64,000 bases of DNA, from NCBI GenBank assembly GCA_944385675.1, contig CALWYD010000100.1, positions 1 through 64,000 of the forward strand, given 5' to 3'. This stretch comes from an uncultured Oscillospiraceae bacterium. GTDB lineage: Bacteria > Bacillota > Clostridia > Oscillospirales > Oscillospiraceae. The notes below the pieces were generated by a model. That model did not search any database. It saw nothing but the letters and a program-made list of their open reading frames with translations, and was not told the origin of the DNA. Numbering within the stretch: position 1 is the first letter of the stretch; every line of letters begins with the position of its first letter. Both the position numbers and the translations under genes were made by a program. This document shows positions 8,297 through 17,005 of this stretch, one piece after another.

Positions 8297-8692
8297 TCAC
8301 AGACTCTGCGCAGTGATGTCCCGTACGTCCCGCTGCTGAAGGCTGGATTCGCCTTCTCCCAGGGGTATCAGTTCCATCTCCTGCACTGTCTCTACACCGG
8401 GAAATATCTGTACCCCGTTTACCTGGAGCATGACATATCCCGGATGTTCTGCCCACACGCTGCATAGCGCGTATACCTGCTCCTCCCCATAGATGGGGTG
8501 TGTACTTTCTCCCACTGCCGGTGTGGGGATATCCACCGGTTGGATCAGGCCGCTGCTGTCCGTAGCCTGCACGCTGAGCAGCCGGTATTTTCCCATTCCG
8601 CCCTGCTGGGTCACTATCACAGTGGTGCCCTCTAGGGGGAGCTCCGCCTGCGAGGCGTATACCCGCACCCTCAACTTTCCTTCGCTTGTCAT
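8297..8692 (-). CDS. Hypothetical beta-rich protein, first gene of the peptidoglycan-binding operon
   Basis: A 131-residue protein with no signal peptide. The N-terminal half (LRVRVYASQAELPLEGTTVIVTQ, then LLSVQATDSSGLIQPVDIP) looks like a carboxypeptidase-regulatory or transthyretin-like beta sandwich. The C-terminal half is unremarkable. GGAGG stands 8 bp before the ATG. It is followed after only 8 bp by the SpoIID-like gene, so a wall-associated or spore-associated role is inferred from context. I do not recognise a specific family. Confidence 0.65.
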   Translation of the reverse strand: MTSEGKLRVRVYASQAELPLEGTTVIVTQQGGMGKYRLLSVQATDSSGLIQPVDIPTPAVGESTHPIYGEEQVYALCSVWAEHPGYVMLQVNGVQIFPGVETVQEMELIPLGEGESSLQQRDVRDITAQSL

Positions 8693-8775
8693 ATTCTATG
8701 CCTCCCGTGAAGCGGGCAGAGCCCGCCCTGATTTCCACCTTATTCTATGCCCTTCTCCTGCCCCTTGCCCCTTGC

Positions 8776-8820
8776 AAAGAAAGCCCGCCTGCCCAGAAAA
8801 CCGGGCAGGCGGGCTTTTTC
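8776..8820 (-). terminator. Intrinsic terminator after gpsA
   Basis: A 14-bp GC-rich perfect stem (AAGCCCGCCTGCCC / GGGCAGGCGGGCTT, 8-nt loop) is flanked by T-rich sequence on both strands. On the minus strand the tail is TTTCTTT. It lies 10 bp past the gpsA stop. Confidence 0.85.
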
Positions 8821-8829
8821 CATTTTCAA

Positions 8830-9831
8830 TTAGCTCCAACTCTCATCATGTTCAGACCGCTTGGCCCGGGTCATCAGGTCGGCTACCACACCATGTACGT
8901 CCCGGCCCTCATAGAGCACTTCATAGGCAGCCTGGGCAATGGGCATCTCCACGCCAGTCTTCTGGGCCAGCGCCCTGGCATTGGCGGCGGCGTAGTACCC
9001 TTCTACCACAGCCCCAATCTCTTTCACGGCCTCCTCCACGGGGATCCCTTTCCCAATCAAAATACCGCACCGGCGGTTGCGGGAGTGCATGGAACAGCAA
9101 GTGACAATCAAATCCCCTACACCCGCAAGGCCTGTGAAGGTCTCTTTTTTTCCCCCCAGGGCAACGCCCAACCGGGCCATCTCCGCCAACCCCCGGGTCA
9201 TAAGAAGAGCTTTTGTGTTATCCCCATAGCCCATGCCGTCACAGCAGCCGGCACACAGGGCAATAATATTTTTCAGCGCGGCACAGATCTCCGTGCCAAT
9301 TTTGTCATCGCTGGTATAGACCCGGAACCGCCGGTTCATAAATATATCCTGCACCTGCTGAGCCACAGCAGGATCGTCGGCGGCAGCCACCACGCCCGTG
9401 GGGATATGGCGCCCTACCTCTTCGGCATGGGAGGGTCCGGACAGCACCACTACCGGACATTTCCCGTCTATTTCCTGTTCAATCACCTGGCTGAGGCGCA
9501 TTGAGCTGTCTTTCTCAATGCCCTTGGACACGGATACCAGGATGGTGCCCGGTTCTACTAGCTCACGCAGCTTGGCTGCGGTGGTGCGCACAGCAAAGGA
9601 GGGCGTGGCAATCACCACCAGCCCACAGCCTTTGACCGCCGCCATATCGGTTGTAAACTTCAGTTCCTCAGGCAATACGACTCCCTTGAGCATAGGATTC
9701 TCGTGGGTGTCCTGCAGCACCTGGGACTCCTCTCGGGTGTAGGACCAGAGGGTAACATCGTTCCCGTTTTCCAACAGCAGCAGAGACAGGGCCGTTCCCC
9801 AGCCTCCGCTTCCCAACACTGTAATCTTCAT
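8830..9831 (-). CDS. gpsA: NAD(P)H-dependent glycerol-3-phosphate dehydrogenase
   Basis: This enzyme reduces dihydroxyacetone phosphate to sn-glycerol-3-phosphate for phospholipid synthesis. It has 333 residues, normal for GpsA. The Rossmann motif VLGSGGWGTALSLLL opens the protein. The catalytic-domain segment ALKNIIALCAGCCDGMGYGDNTKALLMTRGL carries the substrate-binding lysine and the NTK motif. It follows plsY by 51 bp, an order shared with many Firmicutes, so substrate supply and first acylation are co-transcribed. A strong terminator follows. Confidence 0.95.
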   Translation of the reverse strand: MKITVLGSGGWGTALSLLLLENGNDVTLWSYTREESQVLQDTHENPMLKGVVLPEELKFTTDMAAVKGCGLVVIATPSFAVRTTAAKLRELVEPGTILVSVSKGIEKDSSMRLSQVIEQEIDGKCPVVVLSGPSHAEEVGRHIPTGVVAAADDPAVAQQVQDIFMNRRFRVYTSDDKIGTEICAALKNIIALCAGCCDGMGYGDNTKALLMTRGLAEMARLGVALGGKKETFTGLAGVGDLIVTCCSMHSRNRRCGILIGKGIPVEEAVKEIGAVVEGYYAAANARALAQKTGVEMPIAQAAYEVLYEGRDVHGVVADLMTRAKRSEHDESWS

Positions 9832-9882
9832 ATCAACAGGCCTCCTTCATTCTTCCGCCCGGGCCGCCCAGAGGACGGTTCG

Positions 9883-10548
9883 TTATTTCTTCTTATGCAG
9901 GGAAAACTTATTCTCCGTACCGGTGAGCAGGCGTTTGATATTGCCCCGGTGCATATACAAAATTAAAAGTCCAATCACAGCCCCCAGGCCGGTCAGAATT
10001 GGAGAGCGGTATACGAACCAGGTTGCAAAGGGGAAAGATGCTCCGGCCCAGCAGGACCCCAAAGACACATACCGGGTGAGGACGGCCAGAATGAGGAAGC
10101 CCCCCCACACCACCAAAGCGATGCGCCAGTCAATCATGATGGCAATAGTTCCGCCAGAGAGGATCCCCTTTCCCCCCTTAAAATGGAACATACAGGGAAA
10201 CATATGGCCCAGCAGGCAGAACAGTCCCGCCCAGTACTCGGCCAGGGCGATCATCAGGTCATCCTCCACAATCATGTGGGAAAACAGCATTGTGCCTGCC
10301 CAGATGGCCACAATCGCTTTGAAGACATCGGTGAGGATCACCACCAAAGTCAGCGGCCCCCCAAAGGTTCGAAAAAAATTGGTGAGCCCTGCATTACCGC
10401 TGCCATGGTTACGCACATCATCCCGCAAAATATACTTAGAGACGATAACCGCCCCGTTAAAACAGCCACAAAAGTAGGCAATCACTGCGGTCAACACAGC
10501 CGGGAGCACAAAGCCGGAACCTGAATTCATAAAAACCGCCAGATCCAT
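9883..10548 (-). CDS. plsY: Glycerol-3-phosphate acyltransferase PlsY
   Basis: A membrane enzyme that transfers acyl groups from acyl-phosphate to glycerol-3-phosphate. The 221-residue protein has at least five hydrophobic segments. It keeps the PlsY signatures GSGNAGLTN (usual form GSGNPGATN) and GHMFPCMFHFKGGKG. I chose the ATG at 10548, 2 bp after the der stop with GGAGGGGTG upstream. A longer in-frame extension exists but lies inside der and has no ribosome site of its own. The der-plsY-gpsA order makes this a phospholipid-precursor operon. Confidence 0.92.
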   Translation of the reverse strand: MDLAVFMNSGSGFVLPAVLTAVIAYFCGCFNGAVIVSKYILRDDVRNHGSGNAGLTNFFRTFGGPLTLVVILTDVFKAIVAIWAGTMLFSHMIVEDDLMIALAEYWAGLFCLLGHMFPCMFHFKGGKGILSGGTIAIMIDWRIALVVWGGFLILAVLTRYVSLGSCWAGASFPFATWFVYRSPILTGLGAVIGLLILYMHRGNIKRLLTGTENKFSLHKKK

Positions 10549-10550
10549 TG

Positions 10551-11876
10551 TCACCCCTCCTTGTCGCCCTTCTGCCGGATGGTCATACGCACAGGGGTGC
10601 CCTCCAGGCCGAAAGTGGAGCGAATTTGGTTTTCCAGGTAGCGCTGGTAGGAGAAATGAAACAGCCGTGCATCGTTGCAAAAACAGATGAAATGGGGCGG
10701 GCGGATGCCGGTTTGGGTGATATAGTAAATCTTCAGCCGACGGCCCTTATCTGTGGGAGGCTGTACCCGGGCGGTGGCGTCGGCCAGGACGGAGTTGAGC
10801 ATACCAGTGGCAATACGGGTAGAGGCCTGATTATTGACATAGTTGATAAGCTCAAAGAGTCGGTCTACCCGCTGTCCTGTCAGAGCAGAGATGAAGATAA
10901 TAGGCGCATAGGTCATAAAGCTCAGATCTCTCATGACCTCCTGGCGCATTTTGTCCATGGTTTTACCGTCTTTCTCAATGGCGTCCCACTTGTTGACCAC
11001 AATGATGCAGGCTTTCCCCGCCTCGTGAGCCAGTCCGGCCACCTTGGTGTCCTGCTCTGTGACCCCCTCCCGGGCATCGATCAGAATGAGGCACACATTA
11101 CTGCGCTCGATAGCCATGGTGGAGCGCAGGACAGAAAATTTTTCTACCCGGTCATCTACCCTGGACTTTTTCCGCATACCAGCGGTGTCAATAAAGCGGT
11201 ATTTCCCCTTTTCATTTTCGAAAAAACTGTCCACTGCGTCCCGGGTAGTGCCCGCCACATCGGAGACGATCACCCGCTCTTCCCCCAGGATCTTGTTGAG
11301 CAGAGAAGATTTGCCCACGTTTGGCTTGCCGATGATAGCCACCTTAATGGTGTCATCCTCCTCGTCTTCCTCCTCTTGAGGTGGAAAATAGGCAAAGCAT
11401 GCGTCCAGCAGATCCCCGGTACCGTGGCCGTGGACAGCCGAAACAGCGATGGGATCCCCCAGACCGAGGTTATAAAATTCATAGATATCGGGGTTCTCCC
11501 GGCCCACCTGGTCTGCCTTGTTCACCGCCAGCACTACCGGCTTACCTGAGCGCAGGAGCATGTTGGAAACCTCCTGGTCAGCGGCAGTCATACCGGTTTT
11601 CACATCACAGACAAAAACGATGACCGTAGCCGACTGGATGGCAATCTCCGCTTGCTCCCGCATAAAGGAGAGGATCTGGTCATCGGTGCCCGGCTCAATA
11701 CCTCCGGTGTCTACAATGTCAAAAATCCGATTTCTCCACTCGCACTGGGCATACAGTCTGTCCCGGGTGACCCCGGGGGTATCTTCTACAATGGACAGCC
11801 GCTGCCCGCATAGCTTATTAAACAGCATGGACTTGCCCACATTGGGCCGGCCCACAATGGCTACCAAAGGCTTCAT
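10551..11876 (-). CDS. der: Ribosome biogenesis GTPase Der (EngA)
   Basis: A double-GTPase of 441 residues required for late 50S ribosome assembly. The first G domain has GRPNVGKSMLFN, DTGG and NKAD. The second has GKPNVGKSSLLN, DTAG and NKWD. A C-terminal KH-like domain follows (IYYITQTGIRPPHFICFCN). A run of acidic residues (EEEDEEDD) links the two G domains. The gene is 29 bp downstream of the DUF512 radical SAM gene and 2 bp upstream of plsY. Confidence 0.96.
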   Translation of the reverse strand: MKPLVAIVGRPNVGKSMLFNKLCGQRLSIVEDTPGVTRDRLYAQCEWRNRIFDIVDTGGIEPGTDDQILSFMREQAEIAIQSATVIVFVCDVKTGMTAADQEVSNMLLRSGKPVVLAVNKADQVGRENPDIYEFYNLGLGDPIAVSAVHGHGTGDLLDACFAYFPPQEEEDEEDDTIKVAIIGKPNVGKSSLLNKILGEERVIVSDVAGTTRDAVDSFFENEKGKYRFIDTAGMRKKSRVDDRVEKFSVLRSTMAIERSNVCLILIDAREGVTEQDTKVAGLAHEAGKACIIVVNKWDAIEKDGKTMDKMRQEVMRDLSFMTYAPIIFISALTGQRVDRLFELINYVNNQASTRIATGMLNSVLADATARVQPPTDKGRRLKIYYITQTGIRPPHFICFCNDARLFHFSYQRYLENQIRSTFGLEGTPVRMTIRQKGDKEG

Positions 11877-11905
11877 CTTATCACTCTCATTTCTCCCGCT
11901 TTCCC

Positions 11906-13294
11906 TTATCCCCGCACGCCGGGATTATAGCGGTAATATTCGTCCTCTGGCAAACTGGGCATGGAGGGGGGCGGGGCCGTCTGCACACCGCACATGGCAT
12001 CCAGCAGCTCATATCCATCCTGGGCCACCGGGATCACCGCAACCCCCAGTTCACGCTCTACATCATCCAGCGTGACATCATCCAAAAAGACCCGCTCCCC
12101 TGCCCGCAGCATGCTGGCCGGGATGAGCAGACGCTCTCCCAGTTTTTTGCCCCGCAGCTGACTTATCAAATCCCCTCCGGTGACCAGGCCAGCCACCGTA
12201 ATGGTTTCCCCAAAAAATCGATTTACTATGGGGTACACCTCTCCTTTTATTTTACCATATTTATCCCGGGCCATGTCAACCAGTTGGCCCAGAAAGGGAG
12301 CTGCTGAGACACCCGTGGCGACAGAAAAGGGAACGGCCCCCTCCATCTCCTCCGGCTCCATCAGCTCCAATCCCCGCTGGAACTCGCTCATCAGCAAACG
12401 GAGCATCCCTACCCCGTTGTCCAGCTGGGTAAACTCCTCAAAATAGTCCTCCCCGGGAAGCGCCCGTCCGGCCAGCAGATACAGCTCATCGGAGCACCAA
12501 ACCAGCCGGGTGCCCCTGGCTTCCAAGTGTCTCCTGGCAAAGGCCTCCACCTGATCTACCAGAGCTCCAGCCTCCTCCCTGGTATAGGGGCGCAGGGGAT
12601 ACAGCCCCTCCCGGAATTTTGTCACTCCCACCGGCACCACAGAGATGCTGTTCACCGCCGGGTACATCTCCGCCAAGTCGGCCAGAGTCTTGTCCAGGGC
12701 CGGGCCGTCGTTAATTCCCGGACAAGAGACAATTTGGCAGTTCATGGTGATCTGATTTTGAGCAAAGCGGGCCATAATAGTAAGGCCCTCCCCAGCCCTG
12801 GGATTTTTCAGCATCTCCGCCCGCAGCGCGGGGTCAGTGGTGTGAACGGAGATATTAATAGGAGAGATGCGCAGGTCAATGATCCGCTGCACTTCCCGGG
12901 CAGAGAGGTTGGTCAGGGTAAGGTAATTTCCCATGAGGAAGGAGAGGCGGGCGTCATCGTCCTTAAAGTACAGGCTCTTACGCATTCCGGGGGGCATCTG
13001 ATCCACAAAGCAGAAAATGCAGTTGTTGGCGCAGGAACGAGCCCGATCCATCAGATAGGTCTCAAACTCCAGGCCCAGATCTTCCCCCTCCCCCTTCCGC
13101 ACCCGCACAGTGCGTACTGTCCCATCCGGCCGGCGGAGAGTCAGCTCCAGCCGGGGGTCATAGCTGTAAAATTTATAATCCAGTACATCTACAATGGGGT
13201 GGCCATTGATCTGGGTCAGGGTTTCTCCCGCCTGTACCCCCGCCCGATGTGCGGGACTGCGGGCGTCCACCCCTTTAATGGCCGTCATACTCAT
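11906..13294 (-). CDS. DUF512 radical SAM protein with PDZ domain
   Basis: A 462-residue protein. An N-terminal PDZ-like domain (about 5-68, SPAHRAGVQAGETLTQINGHPI) is followed by a radical SAM-type cluster motif CANNCIFCF (Cys88, Cys92, Cys95) and a DUF512 C-terminal half. The family is widespread in Clostridia next to der, and its reaction is unknown. I prefer the ATG at 13294 over the one at 13321. An AAAGG site precedes 13294, whereas the longer start would sit within a few bases of the expected transcription start of the promoter at 13331-13359. It heads the der-plsY-gpsA operon. Confidence 0.85.
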   Translation of the reverse strand: MSMTAIKGVDARSPAHRAGVQAGETLTQINGHPIVDVLDYKFYSYDPRLELTLRRPDGTVRTVRVRKGEGEDLGLEFETYLMDRARSCANNCIFCFVDQMPPGMRKSLYFKDDDARLSFLMGNYLTLTNLSAREVQRIIDLRISPINISVHTTDPALRAEMLKNPRAGEGLTIMARFAQNQITMNCQIVSCPGINDGPALDKTLADLAEMYPAVNSISVVPVGVTKFREGLYPLRPYTREEAGALVDQVEAFARRHLEARGTRLVWCSDELYLLAGRALPGEDYFEEFTQLDNGVGMLRLLMSEFQRGLELMEPEEMEGAVPFSVATGVSAAPFLGQLVDMARDKYGKIKGEVYPIVNRFFGETITVAGLVTGGDLISQLRGKKLGERLLIPASMLRAGERVFLDDVTLDDVERELGVAVIPVAQDGYELLDAMCGVQTAPPPSMPSLPEDEYYRYNPGVRG

Positions 13295-13330
13295 AAGATG
13301 CCACGCCTTTCTGCCTGCCATATTCGCTTT

Positions 13331-13359
13331 ATTTTACAATAGCTTTCCCCATATTGCAA
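13331..13359 (-). promoter_or_regulatory. Promoter of the DUF512-der-plsY-gpsA operon
   Basis: On the minus strand TTGCAA (13359-13354) and TAAAAT (13336-13331) are separated by 17 bp. The predicted start is near 13324. Confidence 0.65.
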
Positions 13360-13486
13360 GGCTGGGATGCGCTCTTTCTTCCCCCGGCCCACCGGGCTTC
13401 CCCTCTTTGCTTTTTCTGGAAAATATGGTATGCTTACTGTTGCGCAGCGGCGTTGCGCAATTGAGAGCGAGGTGTAATTCGAGCCT

Positions 13487-14818
13487 ATGGCGCAAAGCGA
13501 AAAACGGGATTCCTGGGGCTCCAAGTGGGGCTTTATTCTGGCCTGCATTGGCTCGGCAGTAGGGATGGGAAATATTTGGCTCTTCCCCGCCCGCATCTCC
13601 AAATATGGAGGAGCTACTTTCCTCATCCCTTATTTGATTTTTGTGGCAATCATCGGATCCACTGGGGTCATCGGGGAAATGGCCTTTGGGCGGGCTACCC
13701 GTTCCGGCCCGGTAGACGCCTTCGGTGCAGCCACTCAGCTCCGCTTTGGACGTGAGCGTCCGGGACGGCTTTGGGGCCTTATCCCGGTAGTGGGCTCTCT
13801 GGCTATGGCTATCGGTTATTCGGTGGTCACCGGCTGGATCTTCAAATATACTGCTGACGCCCTCACTGGTACTCTGGCTGCTATGGAAGGTGCAGACGCC
13901 TTCAGTGCCCATTTTGAAGCAGTTTCCTCAGAAAACGCCCTGTGGCAGGTGTTGGGAATGGTTGTTACCATTGCCATCATGGCCTTCGGCATTGGTCGTG
14001 GTATCGAGCGGGCCAACAAGGTCATGACTCCCCTCTTCTTCCTGCTGTTCGTGGGCCTGGCCCTGTACCTGGTTACTGTCCCCGGATCTGCCGCTGGCTA
14101 CCGATACATTTTCGTGCTGGAACCCAGAGGACTTCTGGATCCCATGGTGTGGGTATACGCCCTGGGCCAGGCCTTTTTCTCTTTATCTGTGGCAGGCAAC
14201 GGCACGCTGATTTATGGCTCCTACCTCAGCAATGACTCCAATATCCCTGCCGATGCCCGGATGGTGGCCGTATTTGACACCTGCGCAGCTCTTCTGGCCG
14301 CTTTAGTCATTATCCCCGCTATGGCAGCGGCCGGACAGCAGCTGAATAACAGTGGGCCGGGCTTAATGTTTATTTTCCTACCCAATGTATTGGCAGCTAT
14401 TCCCGGAGGCGCCATTATTTTAATCATATTTTTCCTGGCCGTAATCTTTGCCGCCCTCACTTCTCTTATCAACCTCTTTGAAGCCCCTGCCGCCACCCTG
14501 CAGGAGCTGTTTCACCTGAAGCGCCCGGCAGCAGTGGCCGTGATTGGAGCCATCGGTATCGCAGTTGGCCTGGCTATCGCCCCTATTGTCTCAGACTGGA
14601 TGGACGTATGCTCCATCTATATCTGCCCCCTTGGTGCCCTGCTGGCCGCTGTCATGTTCTTCTGGGTGTGCGGCAAGGACTATGTGCTCCGGCAGGTCAA
14701 CCTGGCCCGGGCCAAGCCCCTTGGCCCCTGGTTTTATCCTATGGCCAAGTATCTATTTTGTGGTGTCACCCTCGCAGTGCTGGTGCTTGGCGCCTGTATC
14801 CAGGGCGGCATCGGCTGA
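13487..14818 (+). CDS. Sodium-dependent transporter of the NSS (SNF) family
   Basis: An inner-membrane symporter of 443 residues with 11-12 hydrophobic segments, likely to import an amino acid or related solute with Na+. The N-terminal signature GSAVGMGNIWLFP is the Na+/substrate-binding part of TM1 in the LeuT fold. GQAFFSLSVAGNGTLIYGSY marks TM6. The substrate cannot be read from sequence. The ATG is preceded by GAGGTG 11 bp upstream. The gene is monocistronic with a terminator 17 bp after the stop. Two TTGCGCA repeats (13440-13446, 13453-13459) lie just upstream and could be regulatory. Confidence 0.88.
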   Translation: MAQSEKRDSWGSKWGFILACIGSAVGMGNIWLFPARISKYGGATFLIPYLIFVAIIGSTGVIGEMAFGRATRSGPVDAFGAATQLRFGRERPGRLWGLIPVVGSLAMAIGYSVVTGWIFKYTADALTGTLAAMEGADAFSAHFEAVSSENALWQVLGMVVTIAIMAFGIGRGIERANKVMTPLFFLLFVGLALYLVTVPGSAAGYRYIFVLEPRGLLDPMVWVYALGQAFFSLSVAGNGTLIYGSYLSNDSNIPADARMVAVFDTCAALLAALVIIPAMAAAGQQLNNSGPGLMFIFLPNVLAAIPGGAIILIIFFLAVIFAALTSLINLFEAPAATLQELFHLKRPAAVAVIGAIGIAVGLAIAPIVSDWMDVCSIYICPLGALLAAVMFFWVCGKDYVLRQVNLARAKPLGPWFYPMAKYLFCGVTLAVLVLGACIQGGIG

Positions 14819-14834
14819 CCCTTTTCTAAAAGAG

Positions 14835-14873
14835 ACGCGGGGCCGCCCTTCCGGCGGCTCCCGCGTACTTTTT
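14835..14873 (+). terminator. Intrinsic terminator of the NSS transporter gene
   Basis: A 13-14 bp GC-rich stem (ACGCGGGGCCGCC / GGCGGCTCCCGCGT with one mismatch) with a 5-nt loop is followed by ACTTTTTA. Confidence 0.8.
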
Positions 14874-14892
14874 ATTGCGATACAGATTGTCC

Positions 14893-16068
14893 CTACTCCC
14901 CATCATTCCGGCGATAAAGTATTTTGAGGAGAATAGGAGTCACAATAGCTGAAACTAGAATCAGGATAATAACACTGGTAAAAAACATGGGGTTGAGCAG
15001 CCCCAGCAGCAGCCCTTTCTGGGCCACAATCAAGGCCACCTCTCCTCGGTTCATCATGCCCACGCCGATCTTCAGCGCGTCTCCGCCGGAAAACCCGCAC
15101 AGCCGGGCCATTCCGCCGCAGCCTACCACTTTGGACAGCAGGGCAATTCCCAAAAATGCCAGAGTAAACAGCAGCAGTTGGGCATCCATCTCCCCCACAT
15201 CGGTGCTCAGGCCAATCGAGGCAAAAAACAGGGGGCCAAAGATAATATAGGAATTGATGTCCATTTTCCGCTCAATATAGGGCGCATCCTGCAAGTTGGA
15301 CAACACCAACCCTGCCAAATAGGCGCCGGTGATGTCAGCAATGCCGAAATACTCCTCCGCAATATAGGCCATGGCCAGGCAGAAGGCCAGGGCTAGGATG
15401 GGTACACGACGGGTATGGGGGTGGTTTCGGTCAATCCAGGAAAATACCCGATAAATAATATAGCCCACCACGCCTGAAAACAGAAAAAATAACAGCGTAT
15501 TCCATCCCACCATAACCAGAGAGGTGCTGGGATCCTTCAGGCCGCTGATGAGAGTCAGTACAATAATCCCCAGTATATCGTCGATAATGGCCGCCGACAT
15601 AATGGTGGTACCCACCCGCTCTTTCAGGTGGCCCAACTCCCGCAGGGCCTCCACTGTGATGGAGACCGAGGTGGCCGTAAGAATACATCCAATAAACAAC
15701 GCCTCATAAAATAAGTTTCGCTGAGTGCTGGCATCCCCATAAAACAGCAGGAACAGTCCTGCCCCCGCCGCCAGAGGAACGATAACCCCCGAGGCAGCAA
15801 TAGCCAAAGCTTTGGGCCCGCTGCGCACAATCTCCTTGGTATCTGACTCCAGACCGGCAGAAAACATGAGCAATACTACCCCAATCTCCGCCATCTGCGT
15901 TAAAAAATCTGAGGGCTCCACCAGATGAAAGACACATGGCCCCACCAGAAGGCCTGCAATGATGTTGCCCACCACGCTGGGCATTTTCAGGTGCCGCGCA
16001 GCCAGCCCGCAAAATTTGGCCATTAACAGGATAATGGCAATATCCCGAAAAATTTGGTATGACTCCAT
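14893..16068 (-). CDS. Cation:proton antiporter (CPA2 / KefB type)
   Basis: A 391-residue membrane protein with about 12 hydrophobic segments, typical of monovalent-cation/proton antiporters. Motifs include GNIIAGLLVGPCVF, LLMFSAGLESD and the core ITATSVSIT-like segment (ILTATSVSITVEALREL). There is no C-terminal TrkA-N domain, so regulation by NAD or K+ through such a domain is unlikely. I chose the ATG at 16068 because GGAGGAG lies 5 bp upstream; the longer frame starts inside that site. Ion specificity (Na+ or K+) cannot be decided. It is convergent with the NSS transporter. Confidence 0.85.
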   Translation of the reverse strand: MESYQIFRDIAIILLMAKFCGLAARHLKMPSVVGNIIAGLLVGPCVFHLVEPSDFLTQMAEIGVVLLMFSAGLESDTKEIVRSGPKALAIAASGVIVPLAAGAGLFLLFYGDASTQRNLFYEALFIGCILTATSVSITVEALRELGHLKERVGTTIMSAAIIDDILGIIVLTLISGLKDPSTSLVMVGWNTLLFFLFSGVVGYIIYRVFSWIDRNHPHTRRVPILALAFCLAMAYIAEEYFGIADITGAYLAGLVLSNLQDAPYIERKMDINSYIIFGPLFFASIGLSTDVGEMDAQLLLFTLAFLGIALLSKVVGCGGMARLCGFSGGDALKIGVGMMNRGEVALIVAQKGLLLGLLNPMFFTSVIILILVSAIVTPILLKILYRRNDGE

Positions 16069-16674
16069 AAAGGCTCCTCCATGGGAAATCAATCCGTTTC
16101 GATGCGGCGTGTGCGCCCGTCTCCTCCGGATTCGTTGTTACAGAATAGCCTTTTATTTGCTCCAAGTCAATGGAAATATCGCTCATATTCCCCTTGCCCC
16201 CATCTTGCTTCCTCGGAGAAATATACAATTTCGTTTGGCCGTTTCAGCCCCATTGTTCTGCATTCCTTTCTTCCGAGGATCCTGGCCATTGACTTTTCCC
16301 TCTGATTTGTGTATCATTGTTTTATTATTTTTAGGGCTTATCTATTCAATAAAGCAATACAGTTCATTTCATTTTGCCCTAACAGGTGTGACTGACCTTT
16401 TGGATTCAGAGTGCTGTGGGACAAAGCACGCCGTCACCAGCAGTAAGCGACTTTACTGATAGGCAGCCCAACGTCCACAGAGTGTTTGTTTCCAGGATAT
16501 GCCCATTCACTCCGCTAGACCTGGCCCTGCAGCGAATACTCCCGTGGGTTTTTATCTGCGTTTCCGGACTTTTAAAATGGTGAACCGTCCCTTTTCTATG
16601 AAAAAATTTTGGAGAGATTTTAGGAATATTTTCTGTGAGGAAACACGCGGTGGAGAATCCCTCCGCTCAAATTT
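16069..16674. other. AT-rich intergenic region with promoter and possible structured RNA
   Basis: About 600 bp without a convincing protein gene. A plus-strand promoter-like pair, TTGACT (16289-16294) and TATCAT (16312-16317) with 17-bp spacing, points towards the tRNA gene. Between about 16400 and 16500 there are nested complementary segments: CTGTGGGAC pairs with GTCCACAG, and an inner hairpin pairs CAGTAA with TTACTG. This could be an untranslated RNA or a long leader. I could not match it to a known RNA family. Confidence 0.4.
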
Positions 16675-16759
16675 GCGCCTGTGATGGAATTGGTAGACAT
16701 GCGAGATTTAGGTTCTCGTGCAGCGATGCGTGTGGGTTCGAGTCCCTTCAGGCGCACCA
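16675..16759 (+). tRNA. tRNA-Leu (anticodon TAG)
   Basis: A complete class II tRNA gene. The acceptor stem GCGCCTG (16675-16681) pairs with CAGGCGC (16749-16755), and a D arm is present. The anticodon stem CGAGA/TCTCG encloses loop TTTAGGT with anticodon TAG. A short variable arm, the T arm (GGGTTCGAGTCCC) and an encoded CCA end follow. Its last 53 bases are repeated with one mismatch at 20168-20220. Confidence 0.95.
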
Positions 16760-16761
16760 CA

Positions 16762-16791
16762 TCGGAGCAAGCGTCATATCGCTTGCTCCGA
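16762..16791 (+). terminator. Hairpin directly after tRNA-Leu
   Basis: A perfect 12-bp stem (TCGGAGCAAGCG / CGCTTGCTCCGA) with a 6-nt loop begins 2 bp after the encoded CCA. The tail CTTATTTG is poor in T, so termination efficiency is uncertain. Confidence 0.6.
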
Positions 16792-17005
16792 CTTATTTGA
16801 TCCGTCAAGGGAGATGTTACCTCCCTCAGTCTGTTTTAAAATAAACCTGAAGCCTTTGCTTTATAAATATTAAAGTGTGCAATGAACTTAAAGGTTCAAA
16901 ATGGGAGAGCGTCCTGACCAATTCGCTCCTTCGTTGGAAAGACAGCATGAGAGCCACAGCCCATCCGCCCAAACAGCGGTAAGGCTGCGGCTCTTTCTTT
17001 CCTCT

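Noticed and set aside
10549..10680. 44-codon N-terminal extension of plsY
   Set aside because: It lies inside the der coding sequence without a ribosome site. The ATG at 10548 has GGAGGGGTG upstream and gives the normal PlsY length.
13440..13459. Two TTGCGCA repeats before the NSS transporter as a riboswitch or operator
   Set aside because: The repeats are short and form no convincing leader structure. Noted in the gene entry but not called as a site.
15704..16183. Minus-strand frame starting MSDISIDLEQIKGYSV upstream of the antiporter
   Set aside because: The first 40 residues look tolerable, but the frame continues far into the antiporter gene in another reading frame and its AAGGGG is only 3 bp from the ATG. 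At most a leader remnant.
16620..16808. Minus-strand ORF of 62 codons containing RLKGLEPTRIAAREPK
   Set aside because: It is antisense to the intact tRNA-Leu gene and contains the same tRNA-derived artefact.
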